DNA of 64,000 bases from Atherinomorus stipes (lineage: Eukaryota > Chordata > Actinopteri > Atheriniformes > Atherinidae), in the NCBI GenBank assembly GCA_023101725.1, contig JALJCO010010548.1, positions 124,001 through 188,000 on the forward strand. The letters are read 5' to 3'. The notes under the pieces are model-generated. The model did no database searches and was not told the origin of the DNA. It saw only the letters and a program-made list of their open reading frames with translations. Each line of letters starts with the position of its first letter. Position 1 is the first letter of the stretch. Below, one piece after another: positions 28,340 through 41,811 of this stretch. The position numbers and the translations under genes were made by a program.

Positions 28340-30120
28340 AAGCCAAAAGTTTTTACAGAGGGGATTTCAGATATTTCTAGTTATCATTTCACAATTTAGA
28401 ATATACTGTCAATAACCAGAAAAAAAAACATTCTTTGGCATATTTTTGGGATTAAATGTTCTATAAATCAGGCTGTGAATGAGATCTCAAATAACGCTTC
28501 TGTAAAAAAATTAATAACACAATCAGAAGCAAAACTTGAAAGTTTGGTTTGTGTAAGTGCTCCTGAAACTGAGATTTTGTACTCAGAGTAAGAGAAAAAC
28601 TCATTTTGAGAAAACGGCAACACTAACCACATTTGATGGGATTTGGGTGCATCAGACAAAGTATCATGAAATAAACCCCTAAAATGTTTATTTTGGACGT
28701 TTTCTTTTACTCTAGTCTGAAAGAAAACATGTTGAAGGAGGGAAAACAACAAAAACCTCAAAATTGACCAGGTGATGAAAAATGGGGGTTCTGCCTGTAG
28801 TGTCCCCCCTAAAGCAGCACCCTGAAAGTGGACCGAGAGCCAGAACAGTCCTTTATTTTTTATCTCAAATTTTATTTATTTTAATCATCACACATTTACT
28901 TTCACCCCAAAAAGAGACTGCTGTTTGATTTTAAACAACAGTCTTGATTTTTCTTCATTTTCTTTATTCTTTTTTGGGGTTTCATGGTTTAACTATTATT
29001 CCACACCGCTGCTCTGCTTTAACTCAGCATTTACCGCAGATTTTTCTTCTTTGTTTTTGTGGACTGCTGGTGGATTATATCTGGACTGTTTTTGCTGTTC
29101 ATTTTATTTTGACTTATTTCTTCTACAGCAGTACTTTAAGTTAAATCTGCTCTGAGTCATAAATGCGAGTCATACTTTGTAAACTGTTATCGTCCTCTGA
29201 ACTCACTAATGACATATCGGTAACCTACCATGCACCATGACTCCCAGATAGTGATGAAACTGGTTGTGTAATCGGCCACGTGTAGCTTCTCGCTGTGTCC
29301 CACATTACTATCAACTCCATACGAGGCATCCTGTTTGTCTGGGGGGACGGGGGGTGGATATGCCGAGCATTCGAGGCTGAGTTGTGAGACCCCAGTTTCT
29401 TGTTCCACGAAGTGATGGAACAAACTGAGCAAGTTTGGTGTGTTTTATGGTTTCACCCTATCAAAGCACACCAACAACATACTGACAGGTGAATCAGGAT
29501 GTTTTAAAACACACGGGATTCCTCGATGACCAGGAGCCACTTGTTCAAAAGATTTAATCCAGATTAAAGTTTTCTGGACTGGATCAAATCTTCAAACTGT
29601 TTTTTTGAAAGAAAAAATGGATTCTGTAATCTGATTACATCACATAGTCCCATCCTGGATTTGATCAGGATCAGACCTTCAGTTTGTGTTGTACTTTTGT
29701 CAGGTTGGGAAGCATTTGATCCAGAAAGTCGGAATATTCTGATCCCAGGAGAAGGAGGATTCAGTGAATTCCAGGAGCAAAATGTAATAAAAGGAACTTA
29801 AAACTGGTTAAATAAAACATCTGCATCATGTAGTGTTTATATACACACAGGGCTGTTTCAGAGAATTATGGGGCCCCAAGCAAAATGGACTTGAAGCCGC
29901 CCCCCCCTTTTAAGATGTATGTTTTACATCTTAAAAATGAGAAAAAAGGACGCAACCACCCCCGTACCATAATAAAAAACTTATAGGATTAATTTTTAAT
30001 AAATGGTTGGTCGTAGCAGAGGGAAAACACTCTGATGGACGCCGCGTTATTGGAATGGACACGTGTCCAAACGGGCCCTGTCACTGACCCTCCACCGCCG
30101 CAAGGTTATTATAGTTAACT
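28340..30120. other. Intergenic DNA, no gene seen
   Basis: No recognised gene or element. A minus-strand frame at 29187-29432 has no family I know and lacks splice context. Confidence 0.45.
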
Positions 30121-30146
30121 AAAACCAACGAAAAATCAAAAACTAA

Positions 30147-30390
30147 CACGCGATCTCGTCTGCTGCGGCTTCCGTTGTGTCGTGAACTCGCATGAACGTG
30201 TAAATAGAAAGTGTGATGTTCGACTGTTTAGGCTATGAAAATACACTAAATGATGTCTTTTCCAGTAAATTCTGGACGCTGCCCACTCAGGACACTTGGA
30301 TTACATTGGACGAGCAGTATGGAGGAATACTGACAAGTTTTTGTGGACTTTTATGGACCTTTTTGGTTCAGTCGCCCTTAACTCCATGTC
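30147..30390. mobile_element. Family C element, internal fragment
   Basis: ATCTCGTCTGCTGCGGCTTC, CAGTAAATTCTGGACGCTGC and CACTTGGATTACATTGGACG match the interiors of 27215-27893 and 48281-49064. Both ends are missing. Confidence 0.75.
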
Positions 30391-32480
30391 TATAATCCCT
30401 TTAACTCCATGTTGCTGCTGGGTGTGTTGTATCATGAGACGTATGTGCAAACGTCACTACGTGCAGCAGGTGGTGTCCCATTTCCTAGTGATTACAAAGC
30501 CCGACCCCTTGTGGCTTCAATTCGAGGGTGTCGTAGTAGTGCGTGAGGGCTAGTGGTTGAAAGTAGGGGGAACATTGGGTTTGGGCCTTACTCTATCTGA
30601 AGATTAGGTCCATGCAGCTGTCTGACGAAGCTGTTGATCACAGCGTTGTTAAACTCCTCTGCCTTCGCCTTTACTTTAAAGAGGCTCTCAAATTTTAAGA
30701 GGTCCAAAATTTGACATTTTACCTCAAAAGAAAGAGGTGGAAACTGTCTAATCCTCTCTCTGCGGTCATCCTGCTGGATAAGCCTGCCAGCTAGCTTGAA
30801 AGCGAAGCATCAATTCACTCACGCTCTGTTAACACATGTAGCCCATTGGCATAGGACCGTAACGTAACATAAAAAGGCAGCGTAATCGTCTGCATTGCCT
30901 TCAGAGAGTGTGGTCTTGACTTCAATGCAGTGCAAAGGGGGGTTATTTGTCAGCCTGACCAGGAGGAGGCGGTATTGAGTTATTTTTATGAGCAATGAAA
31001 GGCCCTAAAAGCTATCACTTTCAAAATGATTGGTAAAACAAGCTTTTGGAAATTATAATTTGAAACTAATTATATATGAAAAAAAGAACTAGAAAAAATG
31101 TGAAAACTAATTATTAAAATTGAATTATTTTATGTATTCCTTCCCGCCTTGGTTAGGCAGCGCCTACTTTGCCTGTATACCACTATTTCTTCTTTCCCAC
31201 ATGCTGATATGTAGAATGAGCCAATCTCTGCTCACGGCTGTTGCCTTTACTGTTTTTACTGAGAGGCTTTCAGCTATGAATCCTGGGGGCGAGCATGCAC
31301 ACGCTCCTTCACCTGGCTACTGTAACTGTTGTGTATTCCGCTTGTTGTCTAATCCAGCTATATTTGGTATGTTGTGAATGATTTATTAATGTTGGCACAC
31401 GCCTGCGACGATCTCTACTGTATGTATTCGTGGCATTATGCCCAGTCATACTGGCTTTCCTGATTACAGCTATGAGAAAACTGCAGGTCCAAGACGGTCC
31501 AGTTACATCCACACCATTCTTGTTGATGACTCCAAAAATTCATCCAGGCTATGCTCAGTATTGGAGTTTCCAGGAGGGTGGTGGGAATGTTGTTTCAAGA
31601 TGGCATCACAAAGGGGATCCACTGTCTGGAACTGACATCCATTCTTGTAAAATTTCCTTGCCATCCATCCCCCAAACTTCCCAGTGGGATTTAAATTAAG
31701 GGAACATGTAAGTCTGACATTCCTCTCCTGGAAGGCGTCCTTGGTTTGGTGAGTGTTGCACAGTGCAGCGTTGTCCTGCTACCACACAGACTGAATGTCT
31801 GGGAACTTCATGGTTTGGGCTGGTTTTCTTGGATTGGGCAGGTTTTTCAGTGACTGGGCTGGAAACTGTCAATCTGATTTGGCAACACTGCACACTGGTC
31901 ACGTCGCCCTGGAAGGAGGGTCCTGGTAAAACCCAGGATGCACTGGAGGAACCACAATTCTTGGCTTGCATGGAAACACCTCAGGATCCCCCGGACGAAC
32001 TGGAAGAAGAGGATTTTTTCTCTTTTCAAATAAAATCTTAAGAGTGACTCCATAATATTCCACCCGCGACTCTTCATATAGCTGATATCGTCATATTTAA
32101 TCACATTTAGACCCTTTTTGTGATCTGGTAATCCTGGAAAGTCTGGACCTGGATCAGAATAATCTAATCCAATGTTGCTTCGAACAGTAAATGGGATTCT
32201 GAGATCCAGATAACTTAAATTTTTGAACAACTGGCACCTGGAGACACGTCCTGAATTAGCACATAAGGAGTAATCAACCCAATTAGTCTGAGTTTGAGTA
32301 ATCTGTTTAGGCAGACTCTTCATGCAAGAATAAAAACTCCTCCTGCTGTTTGATTCCACTTGAGCCAAACACATCCAGACTGAGTGCTTTTAGGGGTTAT
32401 CAGAACTATAAGCAGAGGTCTGCCAGAACAGAAAACACATCAACAGGACCGGCTAAACACTCAGAAAGACAAACTTAGTC
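30391..32480. other. Intergenic DNA, no gene supported
   Basis: About 2 kb. The 176-codon minus-strand frame at 31847-32374 is the longest non-repeat frame of the spacer, but I recognise no domain in it. Otherwise featureless. Confidence 0.4.
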
Positions 32481-32489
32481 TGCGCACAC

Positions 32490-32830
32490 ACACATACCTT
32501 GTACTTCTTTCTTTGTGAGGACATTCGTTTGACATAATGCATTCCCCAGCCCCTTACCCTAACCCTAACCAAAACCTATTTGTAACCGAAACTGTAAAAC
32601 CAAAATTTTGACCCTCAAAAATGTTCTTTTTTGGGGGGCTTTTTTTGTGAGGACCGACCAAAATGTCTTCACTTTCCGAAAATGTCCTCAATTTGTTGGT
32701 TAAACACTCAAAACAGTCCTCATGTTGATGGCTGAACAAGTACCCACACACATCCCCCCCCCCCCGGGATGAAACTGAGCCTCCCCCCGCAGTCCCCTGA
32801 GTTGGACAAGTGGGCAGAAGCATTTTCTAA
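32490..32830. repeat. Fish interspersed repeat with GTGAGGACC and CCCTAACCCTAACC
   Basis: TTGTGAGGACATTCGTTTGA...CCTTACCCTAACCCTAACC...TTTTTGTGAGGACCGACC: two GTGAGGAC motifs around a short telomere-like string. I believe this motif set recurs in fish interspersed repeats, so it is not read as a telomere. Includes a poly(C) tract at 32755-32765. Confidence 0.5.
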
Positions 32831-32945
32831 CCGACCCAGTCATTCTCGGAATCTGGCAGCTCTGGCTTTAGCTTAGCTTAGCATAGTTGCTGTAATCTGG
32901 CGTTTCCACTTATTTGGCAAAACTGAACTAATTAACTTCTTGGAG
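32766..32945. repeat. Interspersed repeat shared with 43695-43880
   Basis: CAGTCCCCTGAGTTGGACAA, GTCATTCTCGGAATCTGGCA and TTTAGCTTAGCTTAGC recur in the same order and orientation at 43695-43880. Confidence 0.85.
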
Positions 32946-32962
32946 TATTTTACTCATTCCTA

Positions 32963-33735
32963 TTAAAGGAGTGATGACATAGCAGTTAAAAACTAGTTTA
33001 TGTTGTTGGCATTACTTTATATGTAAATACTCCAAAGAAAAAAACGGCATTTTTTACAGCGGAGTATTGTTTTGAAACGCCAGACCTCACTTCCTCAGTA
33101 ATACAGTTGGGTCCGGTGATGATATGGAGCTTTACCCGGAGACCACGTTGACTTCATTTTGATTGGCTACACCTTATTTGGAGAATCTAGGTCAAGCTGC
33201 GGTCGGAGTTTGCTAAAGGCTAACTGCTAGCAACATGGGCACTTCAGACAGTGTGAGCTACGTTTATCAGACAAGACAGCATTTAGAAAATAAATAAACT
33301 TACAGGTAATGACAAGGTTGTGGCCCCCTCCCTCAGTGTTGCTGCAGAAGTTTGCTTTTAAATCCATTTGTTTGAAAACCCAGACCTGACTGCACAGAAG
33401 TTACTACTAGCTCCATACACGAAGCTGAATCAGACAGGGAGGGGGAGGGGGAGCGGACGGTTCATAAACCGTTAGGAGAGAGAGAGGGGGGCGCTGTTTA
33501 CTTGATAGTGTGCTCTTATTGGAGCAATTAAATTACGTAGAATGATAGAACTACGTAGAATGATAGCCTGCTGTCTGATTCAACTGTTTCTGAGCAGAGA
33601 GACAAAGCTGACAGACCATAAACAGGAACTTTGATTCTCACTCTGGACATTCACATGGCCTCATCAGTGCACAACAGATCATATTATACACCCAAAACCC
33701 CAGAAAAGTGAAATTTGATGTCATGGCACCTTTAA
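32963..33735. mobile_element. TTAA-type element (family B), copy 1
   Basis: Left TTAAAGGAGTGATGACATAG, right TGATGTCATGGCACCTTTAA: inverted ends with TTAA on both sides, 773 bp. Almost identical to 45628-46415, so recently copied. No transposase. Confidence 0.88.
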
Positions 33736-35770
33736 AGCAGGCTGCTTTTCTCTGGTTTCCACTAAGATTAATGTGGTTTTCTTTCAGGAGAAGATAACAT
33801 TGGCATTTTGTGTTACAGGTGAGTTTACTCAGATACGGCAACACGTATCTTCATTCTGATACTCCCGCAGTAATCTCACATGCCTCGGCTTTCTGTAGAG
33901 ACCAGGATTATACATCTAGCTTTGGTAGTTGTGACGATCGGCTTAATTTATTTTCAATGGAACTGGAATTAGTCCTTGTCATGAAGAGTCTTGTTTTCAG
34001 TGTGTGATTGCATCAGCAGCAGGAGGACCAGGGTCCACCAGTTTCCTGTCACTTTTTATTTTTTAAAGATCATTGGAAGTAAATCTAAGATTTTCTATGC
34101 AGAAAGACGACAACTGCCATTGAAGTTGCTGTAATCAAATAAGACCTGGACTTTTCTTCCCTTAGTGAAGTGCACCGGAGTGTGTATGTGATGGGAATCT
34201 CAGCGTTTAGCCTTCTGCTCTGCAGGACTTCGTGTGACTGAACGTAAGCTGCAGCTGCACAGCAGAGAAGAATCTGTTTTGCCTGTTCCCCACAGACAGG
34301 ACAGCTCTGTCTCAGACGCTTCCAGATGTTTATTTGGGATTTTGTCACAACTCTGCTTGGGTGGTGGAGAGGCCTGGACACTTAGATATGTGGAGTATCG
34401 AGACCTTTACTGGAGAGGGAAGCTGTAAAGCAACCAGGGTGGCAGAAGGGGGGCACAGAGCTCATGTTTTCTCAACAGATGAGGAATTTTGCGAGGCCTA
34501 ATTCTTGAAGAAACCAATAATGTGTCCCACCTCCACTAAGTAGAATAGCCTTTCATTGCGTAATATTTGTTTTTGTTGTAAAGTACATGGACAGAACCAG
34601 TTATGGGTGAACAGTGATGTTAGATTATAAGACACATGAAAGCAGAGCTGGAATAAAGTGTTTTTGCTGTGCTTGTGAAGCACAACTTTTCCTTTTTCAT
34701 CTTTTTTTTTTTTTAGTGGTTGTGACTCTTGACCAGACATTGAGGATGGAGGAGCAATCCCAGTGTAGAAACCAGTTAACAATCCAGTCCTGTAATTTAA
34801 TTGGATGTGATTCCTGTGTTCCCAGTTTTTCCATAAAGGTCAGCTGGGGGGGGGGGGGGGGGGTTGTGGTTATATAATCAACAATTAGTGGCCACTTGTG
34901 TTTGAATCATATACAACAACTGTATTTAGGTTGTTGACATGACTCGGCATTTTAACTTGATTAGTATTAGCAATAATTTAAAATGTAGTTAATAGTTGTA
35001 ATAAAAGCTGCTTCTGTCCTTTTGTGTGACATATTGTCCTCAGGTGCGACACACGTATCAAAAATATGTTTCTATCTTAAAATACCTTTAAAAAACCTTG
35101 AATAATCATCACTCATATGGGATTGTTTTATTCTTTTCTACCGTGTTGAAAAGTTGACAGTGAAATTTGACTTGTGTTTATTGCATTTATTGAAAAAGCC
35201 CAACAAGTCTTGGGATAAAAATAATAACTCATAATTTAATATGAAGATAAGTGTTGAACAATGAATATGTTTCTTTTTTGTGTGAATTACATTGTATTTG
35301 AAAAATAATTCATGTTGTTTACATCCCACCAAGGGACAAATTTATAGCACGGTCCAATTAAAGTGTTTTTTTTAAAAGTTGAAAAATTGACAGAATAGTG
35401 ACCCTTTACACTCTCATTGATCAGTCTCACCTGTTACCCATTGAACTGACCATCACTCATTCTTACTATGGCAGTAACAGTGATTGATGAGCCAGCAGAC
35501 AAATGAAAAAGTGAAGGAATGCAGAGATGATTGGAGGATGTTTTTTCAGCTCCATTACTTTCACAACTGATGTAGAATATTTATCTATTTAAAGCTTTTA
35601 ATTAATCATAGCGTATGGGGTAGTGAACTCCATTTTACCGAATATTGCAAACATTGTTGAAAGAAACATCTTCTGTAACGCCTTTAATGACACAAAGACC
35701 TGGATGACTGAATTTTCTCCTTCTAAATTCAGACTGAAGTTCAGACTCCAGCTATTCGATTACTCTGGAT
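33736..35770. other. Intergenic DNA, no gene seen
   Basis: Contains a G-run (34846-34863) and AT-rich stretches. Reading frames are short and without recognisable domains. Confidence 0.45.
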
Positions 35771-35774
35771 GGTA

Positions 35775-36902
35775 TAGGGGATTATCACGCTTCCGCGTTC
35801 CGGTTTCCGGAAGTTGAAACATTTGACACTTCCTCTTCCGGGCCATGTTAACGACAGCCGTTCCTGCTCTGTTATACTGTTTAAATCGGATAAACTCCGA
35901 ACATAATTAAGTTTTCATTCTAGACTGAAGTGATACTGGATCAAAGCGATCGATTCGCCGCGGTGAAGGGCCGAACTTTATAATAAAACACACGTTTGTT
36001 TGTCGCCGTGGGGCACAACACCGGCACTTCACAGCATGCTAGCATTAGCCAGCTAGCGTTTACTGACGTGCTTAACATCGTGCGTCTTAAAACACACAAA
36101 CATCTGAAAATCGGGTCTGTACCCCCCCGTTTCCAGTGGAACAACTGGGGACTGCCGAGAAAGGAGACGCTTTCAGATGATTGTGTGTTTTCAGCCGCAC
36201 AAAGTTAGGCACGTTATCGAGCTGGCTAATGCTAACCTGCTAACACGACTGCGCAGTCTGCCGGCCACAAACAAACGTGTGTCGTTTTATTATAAAGTTC
36301 GGTCCTTCACCGCGGCGAATCGGTCGTTTTAATCCACTTCTTCATTAGCATCACTTCAGTCTGGAATGAAAACTTGGCATTGGCGTTTATCCGATTTACA
36401 AAGTTTAACAGAGTAGTTGCTGGCGGACTATTGTTAGCAGGTTAGCATTAGCCAGCTTGATGACGTGCCTAACTTTGTGCGGCTGAAAACACACAAGCAT
36501 CTGAAAGCGTCTCCTTTCTTGGCAGTCCCCAGTTGTTCCACTGGAAACGGGAGGTACAGACCCGATTTTCAGATGTTTGTGTGTCTTAAGACGCACAATG
36601 TTAAGCACGTCAGTAAATGCTAGCTGGCTAATGCTAGCATGCTGTGAAGTGCCGGTGTTGTGCCCCACCGGCGACAAACAAACGTGTGTTTTATTATAAA
36701 GTTCGGTCCTTCACCACGGCGAATCGATCGCTTTGATCCAGCTTTTGATCCAGTATCACTTCAGTCTAGAATGAAAACTTAAGTATGTTTGGAGTTTATC
36801 CGATTTAAACAGTATAACAGAGCAGGAACGGCTGTCGTTAACATGGCCCGGAAGAGGAAGTGTCAAAATCCAGGAACTTCCGGTAAGCGTGATAATCCCC
36901 TA
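35775..36902. mobile_element. Giant foldback element, copy 2
   Basis: Left end TAGGGGATTATCACGCTTCC, right end GGTAAGCGTGATAATCCCCTA, 1128 bp. Same internal order as copy 1 (12499-13634), including GCTAGCATTAGCCAGCTAGC and the smaller inner inverted pair. TA at both borders. Confidence 0.88.
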
Positions 36903-37977
36903 TTACTTCGGCTTCCTGTACTACAGTAAGGAGCCTTGGAGTTATTCTGGACCAGGATCTGTCCTTTTTTACTCACTAATGAAACAGGTTTCTGGAACCT
37001 CATATATTCCCCAAAAGAGAGACATTCTGTCTCAGAGTATGGTTGAAAAACGAATCCATACTTTTAGCAGTTTTTCCACATCATTATCAGCTTGGCTGAC
37101 GTGCTAGTATGCATACGAGTACCGGCTGAGTGTGTTAAACTTTTGCATATTTGCATATTTCCCCCCCAACATTTTGCAAGTTAGCAGGAACGCCCAGATT
37201 GCATATTAATCAACAGCGACACAAAAAGGATTGCAGGCACTATTTTGCCTGTTTAACAGGTGCAAACCTCGTTGGTCCCGTTAGTAAATTAGCTGCAGCA
37301 GATTTTTGCGTGTACAATCAACTTTTCACTCATGGTAGTACAAGCAAACCTTTGGAAAATCAGGGTCTGAGTGTGTATTCCCTTTAGCTTTGTTTCATTG
37401 GTGAGACTTTGCTGTTATATCAGCGGTGAAATTCTAACATAAATGTTAGGATGGATGTTATCCAAAGAAAGACCAGAGGAGCATGCTGAACGAGGATTTA
37501 TTATGACACGAAGAACAGATGTTGCATCCTCTGCTCCACAGGTTCCTGAGGAGAAAACACAGAGTGAGTTAACCAAAGGAAAACAACCAGTCCAGTCAAA
37601 ACCAGTTCATGAGCACGTCACTAGAAAACACTTCATGGACTCTGCTCCGTGTTCATGTGGCTGTAGGACAGCACCACCCTCTGCAGCTCAAACGCCGCTA
37701 TGGTTCACCTCACTCATGCCTGAGCCGGACAGACGACAGAAACTGCATGAAACCAAGAGTTTTTGGTGTTTTTGTGGGCAGAACGTCGCCTGTTAAATGA
37801 TGACGGTTTAACAGCATGTGAAGCAGCAGTGGAGCATTTATCCAGTCTGATAGCAGGTTACAGTCCACATGCTTTACACGTTAATGGACTCAGCTGGAGC
37901 TCATATCATATCTGTATTACAAGCTTAAGCTGCCAAATTTAGCTGCCAATCAAGGAAAAAGGTTGGGCCGTATTACA
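36903..37977. other. Intergenic DNA, no gene supported
   Basis: A 117-codon plus-strand frame at 37443-37796 has no family I recognise and no splice context worth trusting. No element ends recognised. Confidence 0.4.
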
Positions 37978-38605
37978 TTAAAGGGGAAGTTCAGCTTTTT
38001 TCAACCTGGACCTATTTTCTAGCATGAAATACGTTCATTTACTCACCCAGACAGTTTTGCTGTAACTTGAATTCCTTCAGGAGATTTTAGATCCACTCCA
38101 GATCACCGTATGTCCAATATAATGGAAGTGATGGGACAACCTCACCAATGTTTTGTTACGAAACATTAGTCGGACCCCCCTGTGAGCTCGAAGCGGCTTG
38201 AAGTGGTTGTTTTTGTGGTGATCTGTCCTTATTTGCAGACATTTTTACTGCAGCGGCTTTGATGACGTCACTGTTATATGACACCATAGCAAGTAAATGT
38301 CTGTAAATAAGGATGAATCACCACAAATAAGCAACACAAAGCCGCTTTGAGCTCACAGGGGGGTCCAACTAATGTTTCGTAACAAAACATTGGTGAACTG
38401 AAGGAGTTTGTGGCAGATAATGATTATTTAGAGGCTGCGCGAGGTTGCCCCATCACTTACATCATATTGGACATACGCTGATCTGGAGTGGATCTAAAAT
38501 CTCCTGAAGGAATTCAAGTTACACCAAAACTGTCTGTGTGAGGAAATGAACGTATTTCATGCTAGAAAATAGATCCAGGTTTAAAAAAAACAACTTTCTC
38601 TTTAA
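37978..38605. mobile_element. TTAA-type foldback element (family D), 628 bp
   Basis: TTAAAGGGGAAGTTCAGC then TTCAACCTGGACCTATTTTC at the left; GAAAATAGATCCAGGTTTAA and CTTTCTCTTTAA at the right. Arms share GATCCACTCCAGATCA and complement. It matches the ends of 8553-9792 in layout. Confidence 0.85.
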
Positions 38606-38839
38606 GTTTTTTTGTAAAATTGAGAAGCGTATTGTGCTAGAATGTGAGTTTATTGTGGAAAAAGTGAAATGTTATGATAGTTTATTGTAAAACTGTGAAA
38701 CTCGTGACAATACAGCACATTTGTTTTATTGCAAAAATATTTTATTATGTGATACGTTCCACATTTTTACAATAAACCATCTTGTTTGCGTGTGAAATGG
38801 TACTTGTTTTTTTCAGGTGGGTGAGAGGGGGGAGATGAA

Positions 38840-40500
38840 GATGACGATGCAGTACATGTATGGGAAAGATGATGATGCAATACAGGTAGGATGAAGATGA
38901 GGCTCCAGTACAGGTAGGATGAAGATGATGATGCAGTACAGGTAGGATGAAGATGATGCTGCATGTAGGATGAAGATGATGCTGCAGTACAGGGTGAAGA
39001 TGATGATGCAGCAAAGGTAAGATGAAGATGATGATGCTATGCAGGTAGGATGAAGATGATGCTGCAGTACAAGGTGAAGATGATGATGCAGCAAAGGTAA
39101 GATGAAGATGATGATGCTATGCAGGTAGGATGAAGATGATGCTGCAGTACAGGGTGAAGATGATGATGCAGCAAAGGTAGGATGAAGATGATGATGCAGT
39201 ACAGGCAGGATGAAGATGATGATGCAGTGACGGTAGGATGAAGATGATGATGCTGTACAGGTAGGATGAAGATGATGCTGCAGTACAGGGTGAAGATGAT
39301 GATGCAGCACAGGTAAGATGAAGATGATGATGCTATGCAGGTAGGATGAAGATGATGATGCACTACAGGGTGAAGATGATGATGCAGTACAGGTAGGATG
39401 AAGATGATGATGATGCACTACAGGGTGAAGATGATGATGCAGCACAGGTAAGATGAAGATGATGATGCTGTGCAGGTAGAATAAAGATGATGCTGCAGTA
39501 CAGGTAGAATGAAGATGATGATGCAGTGACAGTAGGATGAAGATGATGATGCTGTACTGGAAGGATGAAGATGATAATGCAGTACTGGTAGGATGAAGAT
39601 GATGCTGCAGTACAGGGTGAAGATGATGATGCAGCAAAGGTAAGATGAAGATGATGATGCTATGCAGGTAGGATGAAGATGATGATGCAGTGACGGTAGG
39701 ATGAAGATGATGATGCAGTACAGGGTGAAGATGATGATGTTGCAGTACAGGTAGGATGAAGATGATGATGCTGTACTGGAAGGATGAAGATGATGCAGTA
39801 CTGGTAGGATGAAGAGATGATGCAATACTGGTAGGATGAAGATGATGATGCTGTACAGGTAGGATGAAGATGATGCTGCAGTACAGGGTGAAGATGATGA
39901 TGCAGCAAAGGTAAGATGAAGATGATGATGCTATGCAGGTAGGATGAAGATGATGATGCAGTGACGGTAGGATGAAGATGATGATGCAGTACAGGGTGAA
40001 GATGATGATGTTGCAGTACAGGTAGGATGAAGATGATGATGCTGTACTGGAAGGATGAAGATGATGCAGTACTGGTAGGATGAAGATGATGATGCTATGC
40101 AGGTAGGATGAAGATGATGATGCAGTGACGGTAGGATGAAGATGATGATGCAGTACAGGGTGAAGATGATGATGTTGCAGTACAGGTAGGATGAAGATGA
40201 TGATGCTGTACTGGAAGGATGAAGATGATAATGCAGTACTGGTAGGATGAAGATGATGCAGTACTGGTAGGATGAAGATGATGATGCAGTACTTGTAGGA
40301 TGAAGATGATGATGCTACACAGGTAGGATGAAGATGATGATGCAGCACAGGTAAGATGAAGATGATGATGCTGTGACGGTAGAATAAAGATGATGCTGCA
40401 GTACAGGTAGGATGAAGATGATGATGATGCACTACAGGGTGAAGATGATGATGCAGTACTGGTAGGATGAAGATGATGATGCTACACAGGTAGGATGAAG
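38840..40500. repeat. GATGAAGATGATGATGC-based minisatellite, ~1.6 kb
   Basis: Units of about 27-31 bp built of GGATGAAGATGATGATGC plus a variable AGTACAGGTA / TATGCAGGTA / AGTGACGGTA / TGTACTGGAA segment; higher-order blocks of several units recur (for example 39590-39760 and 39870-40070). The 539-codon minus-strand frame across it is a repeat artefact (HHHLHPTC-type peptide). No introns, start context or homology support coding. Confidence 0.95.
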
Positions 40501-40670
40501 ATTACATTAGGTTAGCTGTCAGCTGTGTCACTGAGAAATCCTCATGTAATTGAATCCTCCAACATCTTCAGAACGATGAACTTCAGTCTGGATGTTTTCA
40601 GTTTCCTTCCCTTCATGTTTGCATTTACATCAGAGGTTGGATTTTGACAGTGGTTGGGACTCAACAGTGC

Positions 40671-40698
40671 CCCCCCCCCCCCCCTCCCCCTTTTTTTT
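40671..40698. repeat. Poly(C)/poly(T) tract
   Basis: C-run interrupted once by T, then T-run, in otherwise unremarkable intergenic DNA. Confidence 0.9.
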
Positions 40699-40699
40699 A

Positions 40700-41810
40700 A
40701 AGTTTCATTGCATTTATGATTGACATTTATTTGCAACTTCATGTAATTTAGAGTGGACAGAAAATTAAAAGGAAACATTTTTATAGCCCAAGTATTGTAG
40801 TTGTAGTTTTGTCGTCCAGCAGGTGGTGCTGTCGCAGCAACATAAAGGGTCTGAAGTTCAGCTTCAGAACTGCAGCCATGCAAACACATGCTACTTACAG
40901 AAAAAAGTAGGGACAACTAGGGCAAATTATTTTACTCTTATACATGTCACTTTATCTTCTTGTCATTTAAATTTGTATTAATTTTTCAATTTGGAATATT
41001 AACAAAACAAATGAACAAACATAATAAGTCCTAGTCTGTTAGGTTAAATGTCATTTTATTAAAATCTGTCCTCTCATTCATTTGCACTTGTTCAGGCAGC
41101 AGCGAGTTAACAACATCATGCAGCCGATGGATGGAGGATACATATGGACATAGTGTTAAAGAGAACTGTAGCGATAGCACTGAAGGACAAAAATCTGAAA
41201 TGATTTGATTATAACCGGCTAAACTGGGCAGGAAATTTATAGTTATCCCTACTAAAATTAATTTGAACCCACAGTTGATGGTTGGTGGGGGATAATTGAG
41301 AGACCTGATTTAGGGAATTTGAATACCTAAATCTTCAAGATAAGGAGGACAAAGTTGTGCATAATGTCTGGAATACAAAGAACCTTTCTCACCACTGAAA
41401 CAATCTAACTGGTAGTTCTTAGCACTACCAGTTTGATTGTGGTACAAGCAGCAGCGGATGGTTTCAACAAAGATAATCAGAACTGAACGACCATGAGACA
41501 ACATAGAAGATGTACAGGACATTTACAGATACCTTGGGGTACTACAGGCTAATGATGTCCAGGAAAAGGCAGCCGGCCCCAACCAAGTATCCACAGACAG
41601 TAAGGGGAAAAACAAAGTCATCAACATGTATCTGTCACCCAGCAGATACTCAGCTGATGAAATATCCCTGAGGAGAAAACGGACACCAGGAAGTAGAGCA
41701 CTGCAGGGGACTGCTTTTTTCAATTACACACCTGCCTACTCCAACAAATTCTGCGTCCAAGCCCGACCACTCCCGCTGACCTATTAATATAAAAACTAAT
41801 TATAACTAGA
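40700..41810. other. Intergenic DNA, no gene seen
   Basis: No recognised features. Frames at 41310-41723 (minus) have no family I know. Confidence 0.45.
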
Positions 41811-41811
41811 A

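Noticed and set aside
31847..32374. 176-codon minus-strand frame as a gene
   Set aside because: No recognisable domain, no splice context and no similarity I can recall; length alone is not convincing in this composition.
32551..32575. Interstitial telomere (CCCTAACCCTAACC)
   Set aside because: Only about two and a half units, embedded between GTGAGGAC motifs of an interspersed repeat.
37443..37796. 118-codon plus-strand frame as a gene
   Set aside because: Low-information sequence with no domain or clear splice sites.
38813..40432. 539-codon open frame on the minus strand (histidine/serine-rich)
   Set aside because: Entirely repeat-derived from the GAT minisatellite; no domain, start context or flanking exon.
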